Assembly: GCA_017623215.1 (NCBI GenBank)
Contig: JAGAPO010000052.1
Span: 17,486-81,485, forward strand
Length of the DNA: 64,000 nt
Source of the DNA: Lachnospiraceae bacterium
Lineage (GTDB): Bacteria > Bacillota > Clostridia > Lachnospirales > Lachnospiraceae
Direction: 5' to 3'
Part shown: piece after piece, positions 51,561-60,477 of the stretch
How positions within the stretch are numbered: position 1 is the first letter of the stretch
Layout: the number at the start of each line of letters is the position of its first letter
Notes under the pieces: model-generated
Told to the model about the DNA's origin: nothing
Databases searched by the model: none
Seen by the model: only the letters and a program-made list of their open reading frames with translations
Program-made: the position numbers and the translations under genes

Positions 51561-52934
51561 ATGGTTCATCAGTATAAGAACAACGGATATAACATTGTAA
51601 TGGATGTAAACAGCGGAGCCGTTCACGTTGTGGATGATTTGGCTTATGATGCGATTGCTCTGTATGAGTCGCATTCCAGGGAGGAGCTTACCGAGCTGCT
51701 AAAAGAGAAAGGGTATCAGGCGGAGGAGATCGCGGAGACGCTTGATGAGATCGCTTCGATGAAGGAAGATGAGACCTTATTTACCGAGGACATTTATGAG
51801 CCGTACATCGATCAGTTCAAAGAAAGGCAGACGGTTGTAAAGGCGCTCTGCCTTCATATTGCACATGACTGCAATCTGGCATGCCGGTATTGCTTTGCGG
51901 GAGAGGGCGAGTATCAGGGCGATCGTTCTTTAATGAGCTATGAAGTCGGCAAGCAGGCGCTAAATTTCCTGATTCAGAATTCGGGAAGCAGGAAGAATCT
52001 GGAGGTGGATTTCTTCGGAGGCGAGCCGCTGATGAACTTTAAAGTAGTAAAGGATCTGGTGGCTTACGGAAGATCGCAGGAAGCGCTTTACAATAAGAAG
52101 TTCCGCTTTACCCTGACGACGAACGGCGTTCTGCTCAACGATGAGATCATGGAGTTCGTCAATCAGGAGATGAGTAATGTTGTCTTAAGTATCGACGGCA
52201 GAAAGTGCGTTCATGACAAGATGCGCCCGTCGCGCAACGGCAAGGGAAGCTATGACCTGATTGTTGATAAGTTTAAGAAGCTGGCAGAATCCAGGAATCA
52301 GACGAATTATTATGTGCGCGGAACCTTTACGCACGAGAATCTGGATTTCTCGGAGGATGTAAAGCATCTTGCGGATCTGGGCTTTGAGCAGATATCCGTA
52401 GAGCCGGTGGTATCGCTTCCGACGGAGCCCTATGCGATCCGCGAAGAGGATATCCCGGTATTGAAGGAAGAGTATGATAAGCTTGCGAAGCTGATTCTGG
52501 AATACAGGAAGAATGGTAAGTGGTTTAATTTCTTCCACTTTATGATTGATTTAAGCGGCGGTCCCTGTGTGGCAAAGCGTCTGTCCGGATGCGGTTCGGG
52601 CACGGAGTATCTGGCCGTTACCCCTTGGGGTGATCTGTACCCCTGCCATCAGTTCGTGGGCGAGAAGGATTTTCTGATGGGAAATGTCTGGGAGGGTGTA
52701 AAGAATACGCCTCTCAGAGACGAATTCAAGCAGTGTAATGTATATGCGAAGGACAAGTGTAAGGACTGCTTTGCAAAGTTCTACTGCAGCGGCGGCTGTG
52801 CGGCGAACTCCTATAAGTTCCACGGCAGGATTACGGATGCGTATGATATTGGCTGTGAGCTTCAGAGAAAAAGAGTGGAGTGCGCGATCATGATTAAGGC
52901 GGCGGAAGCAGAGCAGGAGAGCGGAGAAGAGTAA
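51561..52934 (+). CDS. scfB: SCIFF maturase, radical SAM/SPASM enzyme
   Basis: A 457-residue radical SAM enzyme that forms the thioether cross-links in SCIFF. An N-terminal peptide-binding (RRE-like) region covers 1-90; the CxxxCxxC cluster is in DCNLACRYC near 102-110; the SPASM/auxiliary cluster cysteines are in the C-terminal part (SGCGSG, LYPCHQF, CNVYAKDKCKDCFAKFYCSGGC near 335-420). AAAAAGGAG precedes ATG 51561. The frame stops at TAA 52932-52934 but stays open afterwards through repeats (see the repeat entry). Confidence 0.95.
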   Translation: MVHQYKNNGYNIVMDVNSGAVHVVDDLAYDAIALYESHSREELTELLKEKGYQAEEIAETLDEIASMKEDETLFTEDIYEPYIDQFKERQTVVKALCLHIAHDCNLACRYCFAGEGEYQGDRSLMSYEVGKQALNFLIQNSGSRKNLEVDFFGGEPLMNFKVVKDLVAYGRSQEALYNKKFRFTLTTNGVLLNDEIMEFVNQEMSNVVLSIDGRKCVHDKMRPSRNGKGSYDLIVDKFKKLAESRNQTNYYVRGTFTHENLDFSEDVKHLADLGFEQISVEPVVSLPTEPYAIREEDIPVLKEEYDKLAKLILEYRKNGKWFNFFHFMIDLSGGPCVAKRLSGCGSGTEYLAVTPWGDLYPCHQFVGEKDFLMGNVWEGVKNTPLRDEFKQCNVYAKDKCKDCFAKFYCSGGCAANSYKFHGRITDAYDIGCELQRKRVECAIMIKAAEAEQESGEE

Positions 52935-53033
52935 GAGCTTGGAAAAGAGCAGGAGCTCGGAAGAGAGCAGGAGCCTGGGAAAAGGCAGGAACTCAGAAAA
53001 GGGCAGGAACTCCTTCCTGCAGAGGTTGGTTAG
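52935..53033 (+). repeat. 18-bp tandem repeats in frame after the scfB stop
   Basis: Four degenerate 18-base units GAGCTTGGAAAAGAGCAG-like follow the scfB stop directly, and a fifth related unit lies before it. In the scfB frame they encode E-L-G-K-E-Q-type repeats for 32 codons up to TAG at 53031-53033. This looks like a hydrophilic C-terminal tail now cut short by one stop codon. Confidence 0.7.
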
Positions 53034-53049
53034 GAGGCATTGAGTTTTT

Positions 53050-55206
53050 ATGAGAAAAAAGGAGAAGGGAATCGGATATCTGCAGCTGCTTGCAGTGCTT
53101 GCGGCTCTGGTGCTGCTCGGGGTGATTGCAGTATTCGGAATCGGAGAGAAGAAGCTTGGCAGTGCGAGCGATGTGAAGCTGGGGCTGGATCTTGCGGGCG
53201 GTGTCAGCATTACCTATGAGGCGGTCAAGGAGAATCCGACCGCGCAGGAGATGGAGGATACCCGGTACAAGCTGCAGCTTCGTGTGGATAATTACAGCAC
53301 GGAATCCGCGGTGTATCAGGAGGGAGATAACCGAATCAATGTGGACATCCCGGGAGTAACGGACGCGAACGCGATCCTAAAGGAGCTCGGAAAAGCCGGA
53401 GCACTGCAGTTCAAGGATGAGGACGGCAATGTGGTGCTGGAGGGCTCGGATGTTGAGACGGCGGAGCCGATGGTATATAGTCAGAACGGTCTGAATCAGT
53501 ACGCGGTCTCTCTGACGCTGACGGAGGAGGGCGCGAAGAAGTTCGAGAAAGCGACTTCGGAGAACGTTGGTAAGAGAATTCTGATCTATTATGACAACGA
53601 GATGGTCAGCGATCCGGTGGTACGCGAGACGATCAGCGGCAACAAGGCGAGTATTGACGGTCAGGCAAGCTATGAAGAGGCGCAGCAGCTGGCTTCCACC
53701 ATCCGTATCGGCGCGCTGCCTTTGGAATTAAAGGAGGTTCGCTCCACGGTTGTCGGCGCAAAGCTCGGTTCTGAGGCAATTTCGACAAGCCTGATCGCAG
53801 GAGCGATTGGATTTGTGTTAATTCTGATTTTCATGATTGTGATGTATCGGATTCCGGGACTTGCGGCAAGCCTTGCGCTGTGTCTGTATGTTGCCATGAT
53901 GATCATCTGCCTGAATCTGTTCGACGTAACTCTGACGCTGCCCGGTATGGCCGGAATTATCCTGTCAATCGGAATGGCGGTCGATGCGAATGTAATTATC
54001 TTTACAAGAATTCAGGAAGAGATTGGAGCGGGAAAGACGGTTCGTTCCGCGATGAAGAATGGATTTCACAAGGCAATGTCAGCGATTATTGACGGTAATG
54101 TGACCACTTTGATCGCGGCGGCTGTTCTGTATTTCCTGGGGTCCGGAACCGTGAAGGGATTTGCGCAGACCCTTGCGCTCGGTATTATTCTGTCCATGGT
54201 TACCGCACTGTTCCTTACCAAATTCATTCTGCAGGCGTTTTATCGAATCGGACTGGATTCGGAGAAGCTGTACGGAAGCATTGGAGAGAGAAAGACGAGG
54301 AATTTTATCGGGCATGCGAAAGTATATATTCTGATTTCTGCAGTTCTGATTCTGGCAGGCTTTGTGGGAATGGGTGTGAATAAAGCGAAGACCGGCAGCG
54401 CGTTCAATTATGGGCTGGATTTTATGGGAGGAACTTCAACAGAGGTAACATTTCCGGAAGATACGGCAGACATTACGAATACGGAGTTAGAAAAGCTGGT
54501 CAGCGACACGCTTGGAACGACGGCGGAGATTACAAAGGTGGAGGGAGCGAACAGCTTTCTCTTAAAGACAAGGGAGCTTTCTTTGGAGGAGCGTACCGCA
54601 CTTGCGGATGAGCTTGTCGCGGAATACGGCGTGGATGCGGAGCTGATCTCCACTGAGAACATCAGCGGATCGGTCAGTGCGCAGATGAGGCAGGACGCGG
54701 TTGTCGCAGTGCTGGTTGCAGCAGTCTGTATGCTGATCTACATCTGGGTTCGTTTCCATAACTGGATCTTTGCGGTCAGCGCGGTTACTGCTTTGCTTCA
54801 TGATGTGCTTGTAGTTCTGACGGTGTATGCGGTATGTTCGAAGATGATTCCGGTCAGCTCGACCTTTATTGCCTGCATGCTCACAATCGTGGGATACTCC
54901 ATTAACGCGACTATCGTAATCTTTGACCGTGTACGCGAGAATATGAAGGAGAAGCTTAAGAAGGATTCTGTCGCAGAGATTGTGAATACCAGCATTACGG
55001 AGACATTTTCCAGAAGTATCAATACTTCCCTCACCACCTTTGTTATGGTTGCAGTGCTTGCGATTCTCGGCGTGGAGTCCGTTCGTGAATTCGCGATTCC
55101 GCTGATGGTTGGTATCGTGTGCGGCGCCTATTCTTCGATCTGCATTACCGGAACACTCTGGTATGCGATACACAGAAGAGTCGGGAAGACAGAACCGGAA
55201 GCATGA
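53050..55206 (+). CDS. secDF: fused SecDF protein-export protein
   Basis: A 718-residue fusion of SecD and SecF, which use the proton gradient to pull exported proteins through SecYEG. Twelve membrane segments are expected. The SecD half has LGLDLAGGVSITYE near 43 and SIGMAVDANVIIFTR near 308-322; the SecF half begins near 425 with GLDFMGGTSTEV near 455 and has GYSINATIVIFDRVREN near 616-632. The start is ATG 53050 after GGAGG with a long 11-base gap. SecD/SecF next to SCIFF genes is a conserved Clostridia arrangement. The next gene starts at or just after its stop. Confidence 0.95.
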   Translation: MRKKEKGIGYLQLLAVLAALVLLGVIAVFGIGEKKLGSASDVKLGLDLAGGVSITYEAVKENPTAQEMEDTRYKLQLRVDNYSTESAVYQEGDNRINVDIPGVTDANAILKELGKAGALQFKDEDGNVVLEGSDVETAEPMVYSQNGLNQYAVSLTLTEEGAKKFEKATSENVGKRILIYYDNEMVSDPVVRETISGNKASIDGQASYEEAQQLASTIRIGALPLELKEVRSTVVGAKLGSEAISTSLIAGAIGFVLILIFMIVMYRIPGLAASLALCLYVAMMIICLNLFDVTLTLPGMAGIILSIGMAVDANVIIFTRIQEEIGAGKTVRSAMKNGFHKAMSAIIDGNVTTLIAAAVLYFLGSGTVKGFAQTLALGIILSMVTALFLTKFILQAFYRIGLDSEKLYGSIGERKTRNFIGHAKVYILISAVLILAGFVGMGVNKAKTGSAFNYGLDFMGGTSTEVTFPEDTADITNTELEKLVSDTLGTTAEITKVEGANSFLLKTRELSLEERTALADELVAEYGVDAELISTENISGSVSAQMRQDAVVAVLVAAVCMLIYIWVRFHNWIFAVSAVTALLHDVLVVLTVYAVCSKMIPVSSTFIACMLTIVGYSINATIVIFDRVRENMKEKLKKDSVAEIVNTSITETFSRSINTSLTTFVMVAVLAILGVESVREFAIPLMVGIVCGAYSSICITGTLWYAIHRRVGKTEPEA

Positions 55207-55214
55207 GAGGTAAC

Positions 55215-57068
55215 ATGAAAGAAAAATGGATGGTAAAGAATAAAAAAGCGGATTTTGCAGAGATGAGCAGGCGATTTGGCATCAGTGAGGTTATCGCAAG
55301 ACTTATGGTGAACCGGGATATCAAAGAACCGGAGCAGATCGAAGCATATCTGCATCCTTCGAAGGAGAGGCTGCACCAGCCTCTCCTTATGAAAAATATG
55401 GGGGAAGCATGCGGGATCCTGCAAAAGAAGATTGCCCAAGGGAGCAGAATCCGGATTATCGGGGATTACGACGTGGACGGTGTCGTCTCTACTTATATAT
55501 TATACACGGCGCTTTTGCGTCTGAGAGCGAATGTGGATTACCGAATACCGGACCGCATCGCGGATGGGTATGGTGTGAATCGTTCCATGATTGATCGGGC
55601 GGCGGACGATCAGATTGATACGATTCTGACCTGCGATAACGGAATCTCCGCGATGGAACAGGTGGAATATGCCAAATCGCTTGGCATGACCGTGATTGTA
55701 ACCGATCACCATGATATTCCGTATGAAGAGGAAAAGCCGGAAGGAGTATCGGCCGGAGCGGAAGGCCCCGAAGGGATGACTGTACAGGAGGAACGTTCGG
55801 AAGCAGAGGGCCCAGGCGGAACGGAAGCGCACAGAAGGTATCTCATTCCGGCGGCGGACGCAGTCGTCAATCCAAAGCAGCCGGACTGTCCCTATCCGTT
55901 CAAGGGGCTTTGCGGAGCGGCAGTTGCCTATAAGCTGATACAGGCGTTATATGATGCGGCCGGAATCGGAAAAGAGGCGGAGGAATACATCCCGTATGCT
56001 GCAATTGCAACCGTCTGCGACGTTATGGAGCTGGCCGAGGAGAACCGTGTGCTGGTCAGCCTTGGCCTGACCAGCCTTCGAAGTACGCGGAATCCGGGCC
56101 TGAACCGACTGATTGAGCGAAACGGTCTGGTGCGGGAACGCCTCAGCGCATATCACCTTGGGTTCGTCATCGGGCCCTGCCTGAACGCGACCGGACGTCT
56201 GAAGACGGCGGTAAAGGGAGTAGAGCTTCTTCTTGCAAAAGATGAGGATACTGCGGACGCCCTTGCCGAAGAATTAAAGGAGCTCAACGATATCCGAAAG
56301 AACATGACAAAAGAAGGAGTGGAGGAAGCCGTTCGAATCGTAGAGGAGACCGGTCTGGAGCAGGACATGGTTCTGGTCATCTATCTTCCGGAGTGTCACG
56401 AGAGCCTTGCCGGAATTATTGCAGGCCGAATCCGGGAGCGATACAATAAGCCGGCCATTGTTCTGACGCAGAGCGGAGAGAACGCCAAGGGCTCGGCGCG
56501 TTCCATTGAGGCCTACAATATCTACGAGGAACTCACCAAATGCAGGGCCCTTCTGCTCAAATTCGGCGGGCATCCGATGGCGGCCGGTATGTCACTGAAC
56601 CTAAGTGACGTAGAGGAATTCCGCAGGAGACTGAATGCGAACTGTACATTGACCGAGGAGGACATCATTCCGAAGATATCCATAGATGTTGTCATGCCGC
56701 TCGGCTATGTGACGGAGGAATTGTGTTCGCAGTTGGAATTACTGGAACCGTTCGGCAAAGGCAATGCAAAACCGCTGTTCGCGGAGAGAGACCTGATGAT
56801 TCGAAGGGCGCAGCCAATTGGAAAGACCGCGAAATATTTTCGCTTCCTGGTGGAGAACGCATACGGAAGGCGTATGGAGGCGCTGTTCTTCGGGGATGGA
56901 GACGTATTAGAGGAGGAGCTTAAGGAGCGCTTCGGCGCGGACGAGGTTCGAAAGATGTTCCAGGGCAGGGAGAACTCAGTGAAAATGTCCGTCACATATT
57001 ATCCTTCGATTAACGAATATAACGGGAATCGGAGCACGCAGATAGTGATTCAGAATTATCTGCTGTAG
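55215..57068 (+). CDS. recJ: single-stranded-DNA exonuclease RecJ
   Basis: A 617-residue 5'-3' single-strand DNA exonuclease for repair. DHH motifs: GDYDVDGVVST near 79-89, CDNGISA near 139, TDHHDIP near 160, then NATGR in GPCLNATGRL near 318 and the DHHA1 motif GGHPMAAG near 453. An acidic, Gly-rich insertion (about residues 168-212) separates DHH and ADAVVNPKQ, longer than in usual RecJ. The start ATG 55215 has GAGAGG upstream; ATG 55203, which overlaps the secDF stop, is also possible. Confidence 0.9.
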   Translation: MKEKWMVKNKKADFAEMSRRFGISEVIARLMVNRDIKEPEQIEAYLHPSKERLHQPLLMKNMGEACGILQKKIAQGSRIRIIGDYDVDGVVSTYILYTALLRLRANVDYRIPDRIADGYGVNRSMIDRAADDQIDTILTCDNGISAMEQVEYAKSLGMTVIVTDHHDIPYEEEKPEGVSAGAEGPEGMTVQEERSEAEGPGGTEAHRRYLIPAADAVVNPKQPDCPYPFKGLCGAAVAYKLIQALYDAAGIGKEAEEYIPYAAIATVCDVMELAEENRVLVSLGLTSLRSTRNPGLNRLIERNGLVRERLSAYHLGFVIGPCLNATGRLKTAVKGVELLLAKDEDTADALAEELKELNDIRKNMTKEGVEEAVRIVEETGLEQDMVLVIYLPECHESLAGIIAGRIRERYNKPAIVLTQSGENAKGSARSIEAYNIYEELTKCRALLLKFGGHPMAAGMSLNLSDVEEFRRRLNANCTLTEEDIIPKISIDVVMPLGYVTEELCSQLELLEPFGKGNAKPLFAERDLMIRRAQPIGKTAKYFRFLVENAYGRRMEALFFGDGDVLEEELKERFGADEVRKMFQGRENSVKMSVTYYPSINEYNGNRSTQIVIQNYLL

Positions 57069-57129
57069 GGGGATATTGCGGATAAAAGCCTGACTCTGCA
57101 GCGGGGAGCGAAAATACGAACCGCGGGCC

Positions 57130-57158
57130 TTGACAGATAAATAAATTAGTGGTATGAT
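57130..57158 (+). promoter_or_regulatory. promoter of the glycerol-3-phosphate cluster
   Basis: TTGACA (57130-57135), 17-base spacer, TATGAT (57153-57158); transcription would start near 57165, just before a terminator hairpin. Confidence 0.8.
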
Positions 57159-57179
57159 ACATCCGATACAGAGAATTGG

Positions 57180-57227
57180 AGACGTATCAAAACAGGAGCA
57201 TATGCTCTTGTTTTGGTGCGTCTTTTT
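57180..57227 (+). terminator. leader terminator, probable GlpP target
   Basis: A 20-bp stem: 57180-57199 pairs with 57204-57223 around the loop ATAT, with a few G-U pairs, followed by T to 57227. It stands between the promoter and the first flavoprotein gene. Since the antiterminator GlpP is encoded in the same cluster, glycerol-3-phosphate-bound GlpP probably allows readthrough, as described for Bacillus glpD. Confidence 0.85.
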
Positions 57228-57310
57228 GGGTTCATAGGAATGTGATTCGCAATTCTCTTTTATTTTAGAAGGAAAGAGCCATGTATATCAGGGCGGAAAT
57301 GAGGCAAACC

Positions 57311-58744
57311 ATGTATGATGTAGCTGTGATCGGAGCAGGAGTTACGGGCGGAATGATAGCGCGTAAGCTTTCCTCGTATAATCTTACGATATGCCTGCTC
57401 GAAAAGGAAAATGATGTTGCCATGGGAGCGACAAGAGCGAACTCGGCGATTGTGCACGCGGGATTTGACGCGGAGGAAGGCACGCTGAAAGCAAAGCTGA
57501 ATGTGAAAGGTTCCGAGATGATGAAGCAGGTAACCGACGAGCTTGGGGTAAAGTACAAGAATAACGGATCACTCGTTATCGGATTCAATGCGGAGGACAG
57601 AGCCGTCTTAGAAGGGCTTCTGGAACGCGGTCGGAAGAACGGAGTCCGCGACCTAAGAATCATTGAAAAAGAAGAGCTTGGCCGGATCGAACCCAATATT
57701 TCGAAGAACGTAATCTGTGCGCTGTATGCTCCGACCGGCGCAATTGTGTGTCCTTACGATCTTGCCATCGCCGCAATCGGAAATGCGATGGATAACGGGG
57801 TCAAATTAAAGCTGAATTTTGAAGTAACCGGAATCAAAAAGACGGAGGAGGGCTACGAGATCTCCTCGGGAGAAGAGAAGATATCCGCAAGATACATTGT
57901 CAACGCGGCAGGACTTTACGCGGATGCGATTGCGGCGATGGCAGGAGATACCTCCCTCCGTATCCGTCCCAGGCGCGGAGAATACATATTGCTGGATAAG
58001 GAGTGCGGCGGTCTTGTAACGCACACCATATTCCGTACCCCGTCCAAGATGGGAAAGGGCATTCTGGTTACACCTACGGTTGACGGCAACCTGCTGACCG
58101 GACCGACATCCGTGGATATGGAGGAGAAAGAAGATAAGGCAACTACCCCCGAGGGATTTGCAAGGATTATAAAAGAAGCCTGTGAGAATGTGGACGGGAT
58201 TCCGTTCAATAAGACAATTACCTCGTTCTGCGGTCTTCGCGCGGTTGGAAATACCGGAGACTTTATCATTAACACGCCGTTGGAAGGATTTGTCAATGTG
58301 GCGGGAATCGAATCACCCGGACTGTCCGCATCACCGGCAATCGCGGAATATGTTGCTCAATTATTAGAAGAACAGGGACTTGCACTTTCCGCAAAAATGG
58401 ATTATGATCCGTATAGAAAGTCCATGCACGCATTTCGTGAGGCAAGTATCGAGGAGAAGAACGCATTGATCCGAAAGGACAGAACGTACGGAAAGATTGT
58501 CTGCCGCTGCGAGGGCGTAACGGAGGGTGAGATATTAGAGGCGATCCGGACGAATCCGAAGCCATCTGACCTTGACGGTGTGAAGCGCCGTACAAGAGCG
58601 CAGATGGGAAGATGTCAGGGCGGTTTCTGCGGTCCTTATATTGTAGAGCTGTTAGCAAGAGAGCTTGGAATTCCGTATGATAAGGTTACCAAATCAGGCG
58701 GAGATTCTTATATCAATATCGGGGAAACGAAGGAGGACAGATAA
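57311..58744 (+). CDS. FAD-dependent glycerol-3-phosphate dehydrogenase-like, with BFD iron-sulfur domain
   Basis: A 477-residue flavoprotein: DAO-type FAD domain (DVAVIGAGVTGGMIAR at the N-terminus, GATRANSAIVHAGFD near 43), then a C-terminal BFD-like [2Fe-2S] domain from about 395 with CRCEGVTEGEI and GRCQGGFCGP, four Cys. This is the GlpA-like subunit of the clostridial three-part oxidoreductase; the substrate is likely sn-glycerol-3-phosphate. Met 57311 fits family N-termini and has GAGG 6 bases upstream; ATG 57281 is also preceded by AAGGAAAG. It is regulated by the leader terminator. Confidence 0.85.
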   Translation: MYDVAVIGAGVTGGMIARKLSSYNLTICLLEKENDVAMGATRANSAIVHAGFDAEEGTLKAKLNVKGSEMMKQVTDELGVKYKNNGSLVIGFNAEDRAVLEGLLERGRKNGVRDLRIIEKEELGRIEPNISKNVICALYAPTGAIVCPYDLAIAAIGNAMDNGVKLKLNFEVTGIKKTEEGYEISSGEEKISARYIVNAAGLYADAIAAMAGDTSLRIRPRRGEYILLDKECGGLVTHTIFRTPSKMGKGILVTPTVDGNLLTGPTSVDMEEKEDKATTPEGFARIIKEACENVDGIPFNKTITSFCGLRAVGNTGDFIINTPLEGFVNVAGIESPGLSASPAIAEYVAQLLEEQGLALSAKMDYDPYRKSMHAFREASIEEKNALIRKDRTYGKIVCRCEGVTEGEILEAIRTNPKPSDLDGVKRRTRAQMGRCQGGFCGPYIVELLARELGIPYDKVTKSGGDSYINIGETKEDR

Positions 58745-58747
58745 GCC

Positions 58748-59989
58748 ATGACAGATTTAGTAATAATCGGCGGCGGCCCTGCCGGAATGAGTGCGGCGGT
58801 TGCGGCATATGAAAGCGGAATTCGTGATATATTAATTCTGGAGAGGGATGAGAATCTCGGCGGCATTCTCCAGCAGTGCATTCATAACGGGTTCGGACTG
58901 CATAAGTTCGGAGAGGAATTGACAGGACCGGAATATGCGTGGAGATATGAGAAGAAGGTACGTGAGCTTGGAATTCCTTTTAAGCTGAACACGATGGTAT
59001 TAGACATCACCGAAGACAGAGTCATTACGGCGACGAGCAGTGAGGAAGGCGTATTTCAGATACAGGCAAAGGCAATCATTCTGGCGATGGGCTGCAGAGA
59101 GCGTTCCAAAGGCGCTCTGAATATTGCGGGAACCCGTCCTGCAGGTATCTACAGCGCCGGTACCGCGCAGAAGTATGTGAACCGGAAGGGATACATGCCG
59201 GGGAAGAATGTCGTTATTCTGGGATCCGGAGACATCGGCCTGATTATGGCAAGACGTATGACCTTAGAGGGAGCGTCCGTTAAGGCGGTCTGTGAATTAA
59301 TGCCCTATTCCGGCGGACTTGCGAGAAATATTGAGCAGTGCCTGCATGACTTTAACATTCCGCTGAAGCTGAGTACAACGGTTGTTGAGATTCACGGAAA
59401 AGACAGAGTAACCGGGGTTACGATCGCGGCGGTTGATGAGCGCAGGCGCCCGATTCCTGAGACAAGAGAATATATTCCCTGTGACACGCTGCTGCTATCG
59501 GTGGGCCTGATTCCGGAGAACGAATTATCCAAGAGTGCCGGTATCAGCCTGGATCGAATCACAGGAGGAGCCGAGGTTGACCAGGACAGACAGACCTCAG
59601 TGGAAGGAATCTTTGCCTGCGGCAACGTGCTTCATGTACATGATCTGGTTGACTATGTATCGGAGGAGGCCGAGATTGCGGGCAGAAGCGCAGCGGAATA
59701 CATTAAGGGAGCCAAACCGGGAGATGAGTCCGTCAGAATCACGACGGACGGCAAGGTTCGCTACACCGTTCCTCAGAGAGTAACGGCGGACAAAGCAGTG
59801 AACGTCTATTTCCGCGTAGCGGATGTGTATAAGAATGTAACGATACAGGTTTACCGGGACGGTGAGCCGGTATATGCAAAAAAGAAGGCAAGAGTTGCAC
59901 CCGGAGAGATGGAGACGCTTCGAATCGGAGAGGATATCATTAAGGGAGCAAAGGAATTGAAGCTTGGATTGGAGGTTTCGGGACAGTGA
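58748..59989 (+). CDS. FAD/NAD(P)-dependent oxidoreductase subunit
   Basis: A 413-residue flavoprotein of the pyridine nucleotide-disulfide type: FAD motif DLVIIGGGPAGMSAAV at the N-terminus, AIILAMGCRERSKGALNIAGTRPAGIY near 110-136 split over the NAD linker, and a second dinucleotide motif VVILGSGDIGLIMAR near 157. It probably passes electrons from the G3P-oxidising subunit to NAD or ferredoxin. It starts 3 bases after the previous stop and overlaps the DUF1667 gene by GTGA, so the three form one complex. Confidence 0.85.
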   Translation: MTDLVIIGGGPAGMSAAVAAYESGIRDILILERDENLGGILQQCIHNGFGLHKFGEELTGPEYAWRYEKKVRELGIPFKLNTMVLDITEDRVITATSSEEGVFQIQAKAIILAMGCRERSKGALNIAGTRPAGIYSAGTAQKYVNRKGYMPGKNVVILGSGDIGLIMARRMTLEGASVKAVCELMPYSGGLARNIEQCLHDFNIPLKLSTTVVEIHGKDRVTGVTIAAVDERRRPIPETREYIPCDTLLLSVGLIPENELSKSAGISLDRITGGAEVDQDRQTSVEGIFACGNVLHVHDLVDYVSEEAEIAGRSAAEYIKGAKPGDESVRITTDGKVRYTVPQRVTADKAVNVYFRVADVYKNVTIQVYRDGEPVYAKKKARVAPGEMETLRIGEDIIKGAKELKLGLEVSGQ

Positions 59990-60342
59990 AAAGGAATCTG
60001 ACCTGTATCGTATGCCCGATGGGCTGCAGCATTGAAGTAGAGTTAGACGGAGCGAACGTACTTTCCGTCACCGGAAATACCTGTAAAAGAGGCGCGGAAT
60101 ACGCGAAGAACGAGTGCACGAATCCGAAGCGGACGGTTACGTCGACCGTAAGATGTGAGAATGGCGAGATCATTTCCGTTAAGACGGACAGAGCCATTCC
60201 GAAAGACAAGATGCAGGAATGCATGAAATTGATTAATAACGCCAGACCCTGCACGCCGATTGCAATCGGGGATATTATCCTTTCCGATGTATTTGGAAGC
60301 AATGTAGTAGCGACGCAGCACAGTGCGGCACACAATTCTTAA
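59986..60342 (+). CDS. DUF1667 small iron-sulfur protein
   Basis: A 118-residue protein with four conserved Cys: CIVCPMGC near residues 5-12, NTCKRG near 30 and NECTNPKR near 42. DUF1667 proteins regularly accompany GlpA/GlpB-like flavoproteins in Clostridia and are thought to be a third subunit carrying a metal or cluster. GTG 59986 overlaps the previous stop. The frame ends at 60342; a different frame stays open for 46 hydrophilic codons up to the glpP start. Confidence 0.85.
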   Translation: MKRNLTCIVCPMGCSIEVELDGANVLSVTGNTCKRGAEYAKNECTNPKRTVTSTVRCENGEIISVKTDRAIPKDKMQECMKLINNARPCTPIAIGDIILSDVFGSNVVATQHSAAHNS

Positions 60343-60403
60343 GATAGACAAAACCGGTTCAGAAGCGGGAACGGACGGGACGGCACAGGTGCCGGAGGTA
60401 CAT

Positions 60404-60453
60404 AGGACAGGAAAAGACGGTACAGATACCGAAGGCATACAGGACAGGAAAAG
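60404..60453 (+). repeat. short direct repeats before glpP
   Basis: The 13-mer AGGACAGGAAAAG occurs at 60404-60416 and 60441-60453 (period 37) within the 135-base gap before glpP. The gap reads open in the +1 frame relative to the DUF1667 gene (hydrophilic, Thr/Gly/Asp-rich) and ends in a TGA that overlaps the glpP ATG. Confidence 0.5.
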
Positions 60454-60477
60454 TAAGGCACAGGAGGGAAGAGACTC

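Noticed and set aside
52551..53210. 219-residue minus-strand frame across scfB and secDF starts
   Set aside because: It spans two convincing genes on the other strand; its Leu/Phe-rich part is the reverse reading of the 18-bp repeats.
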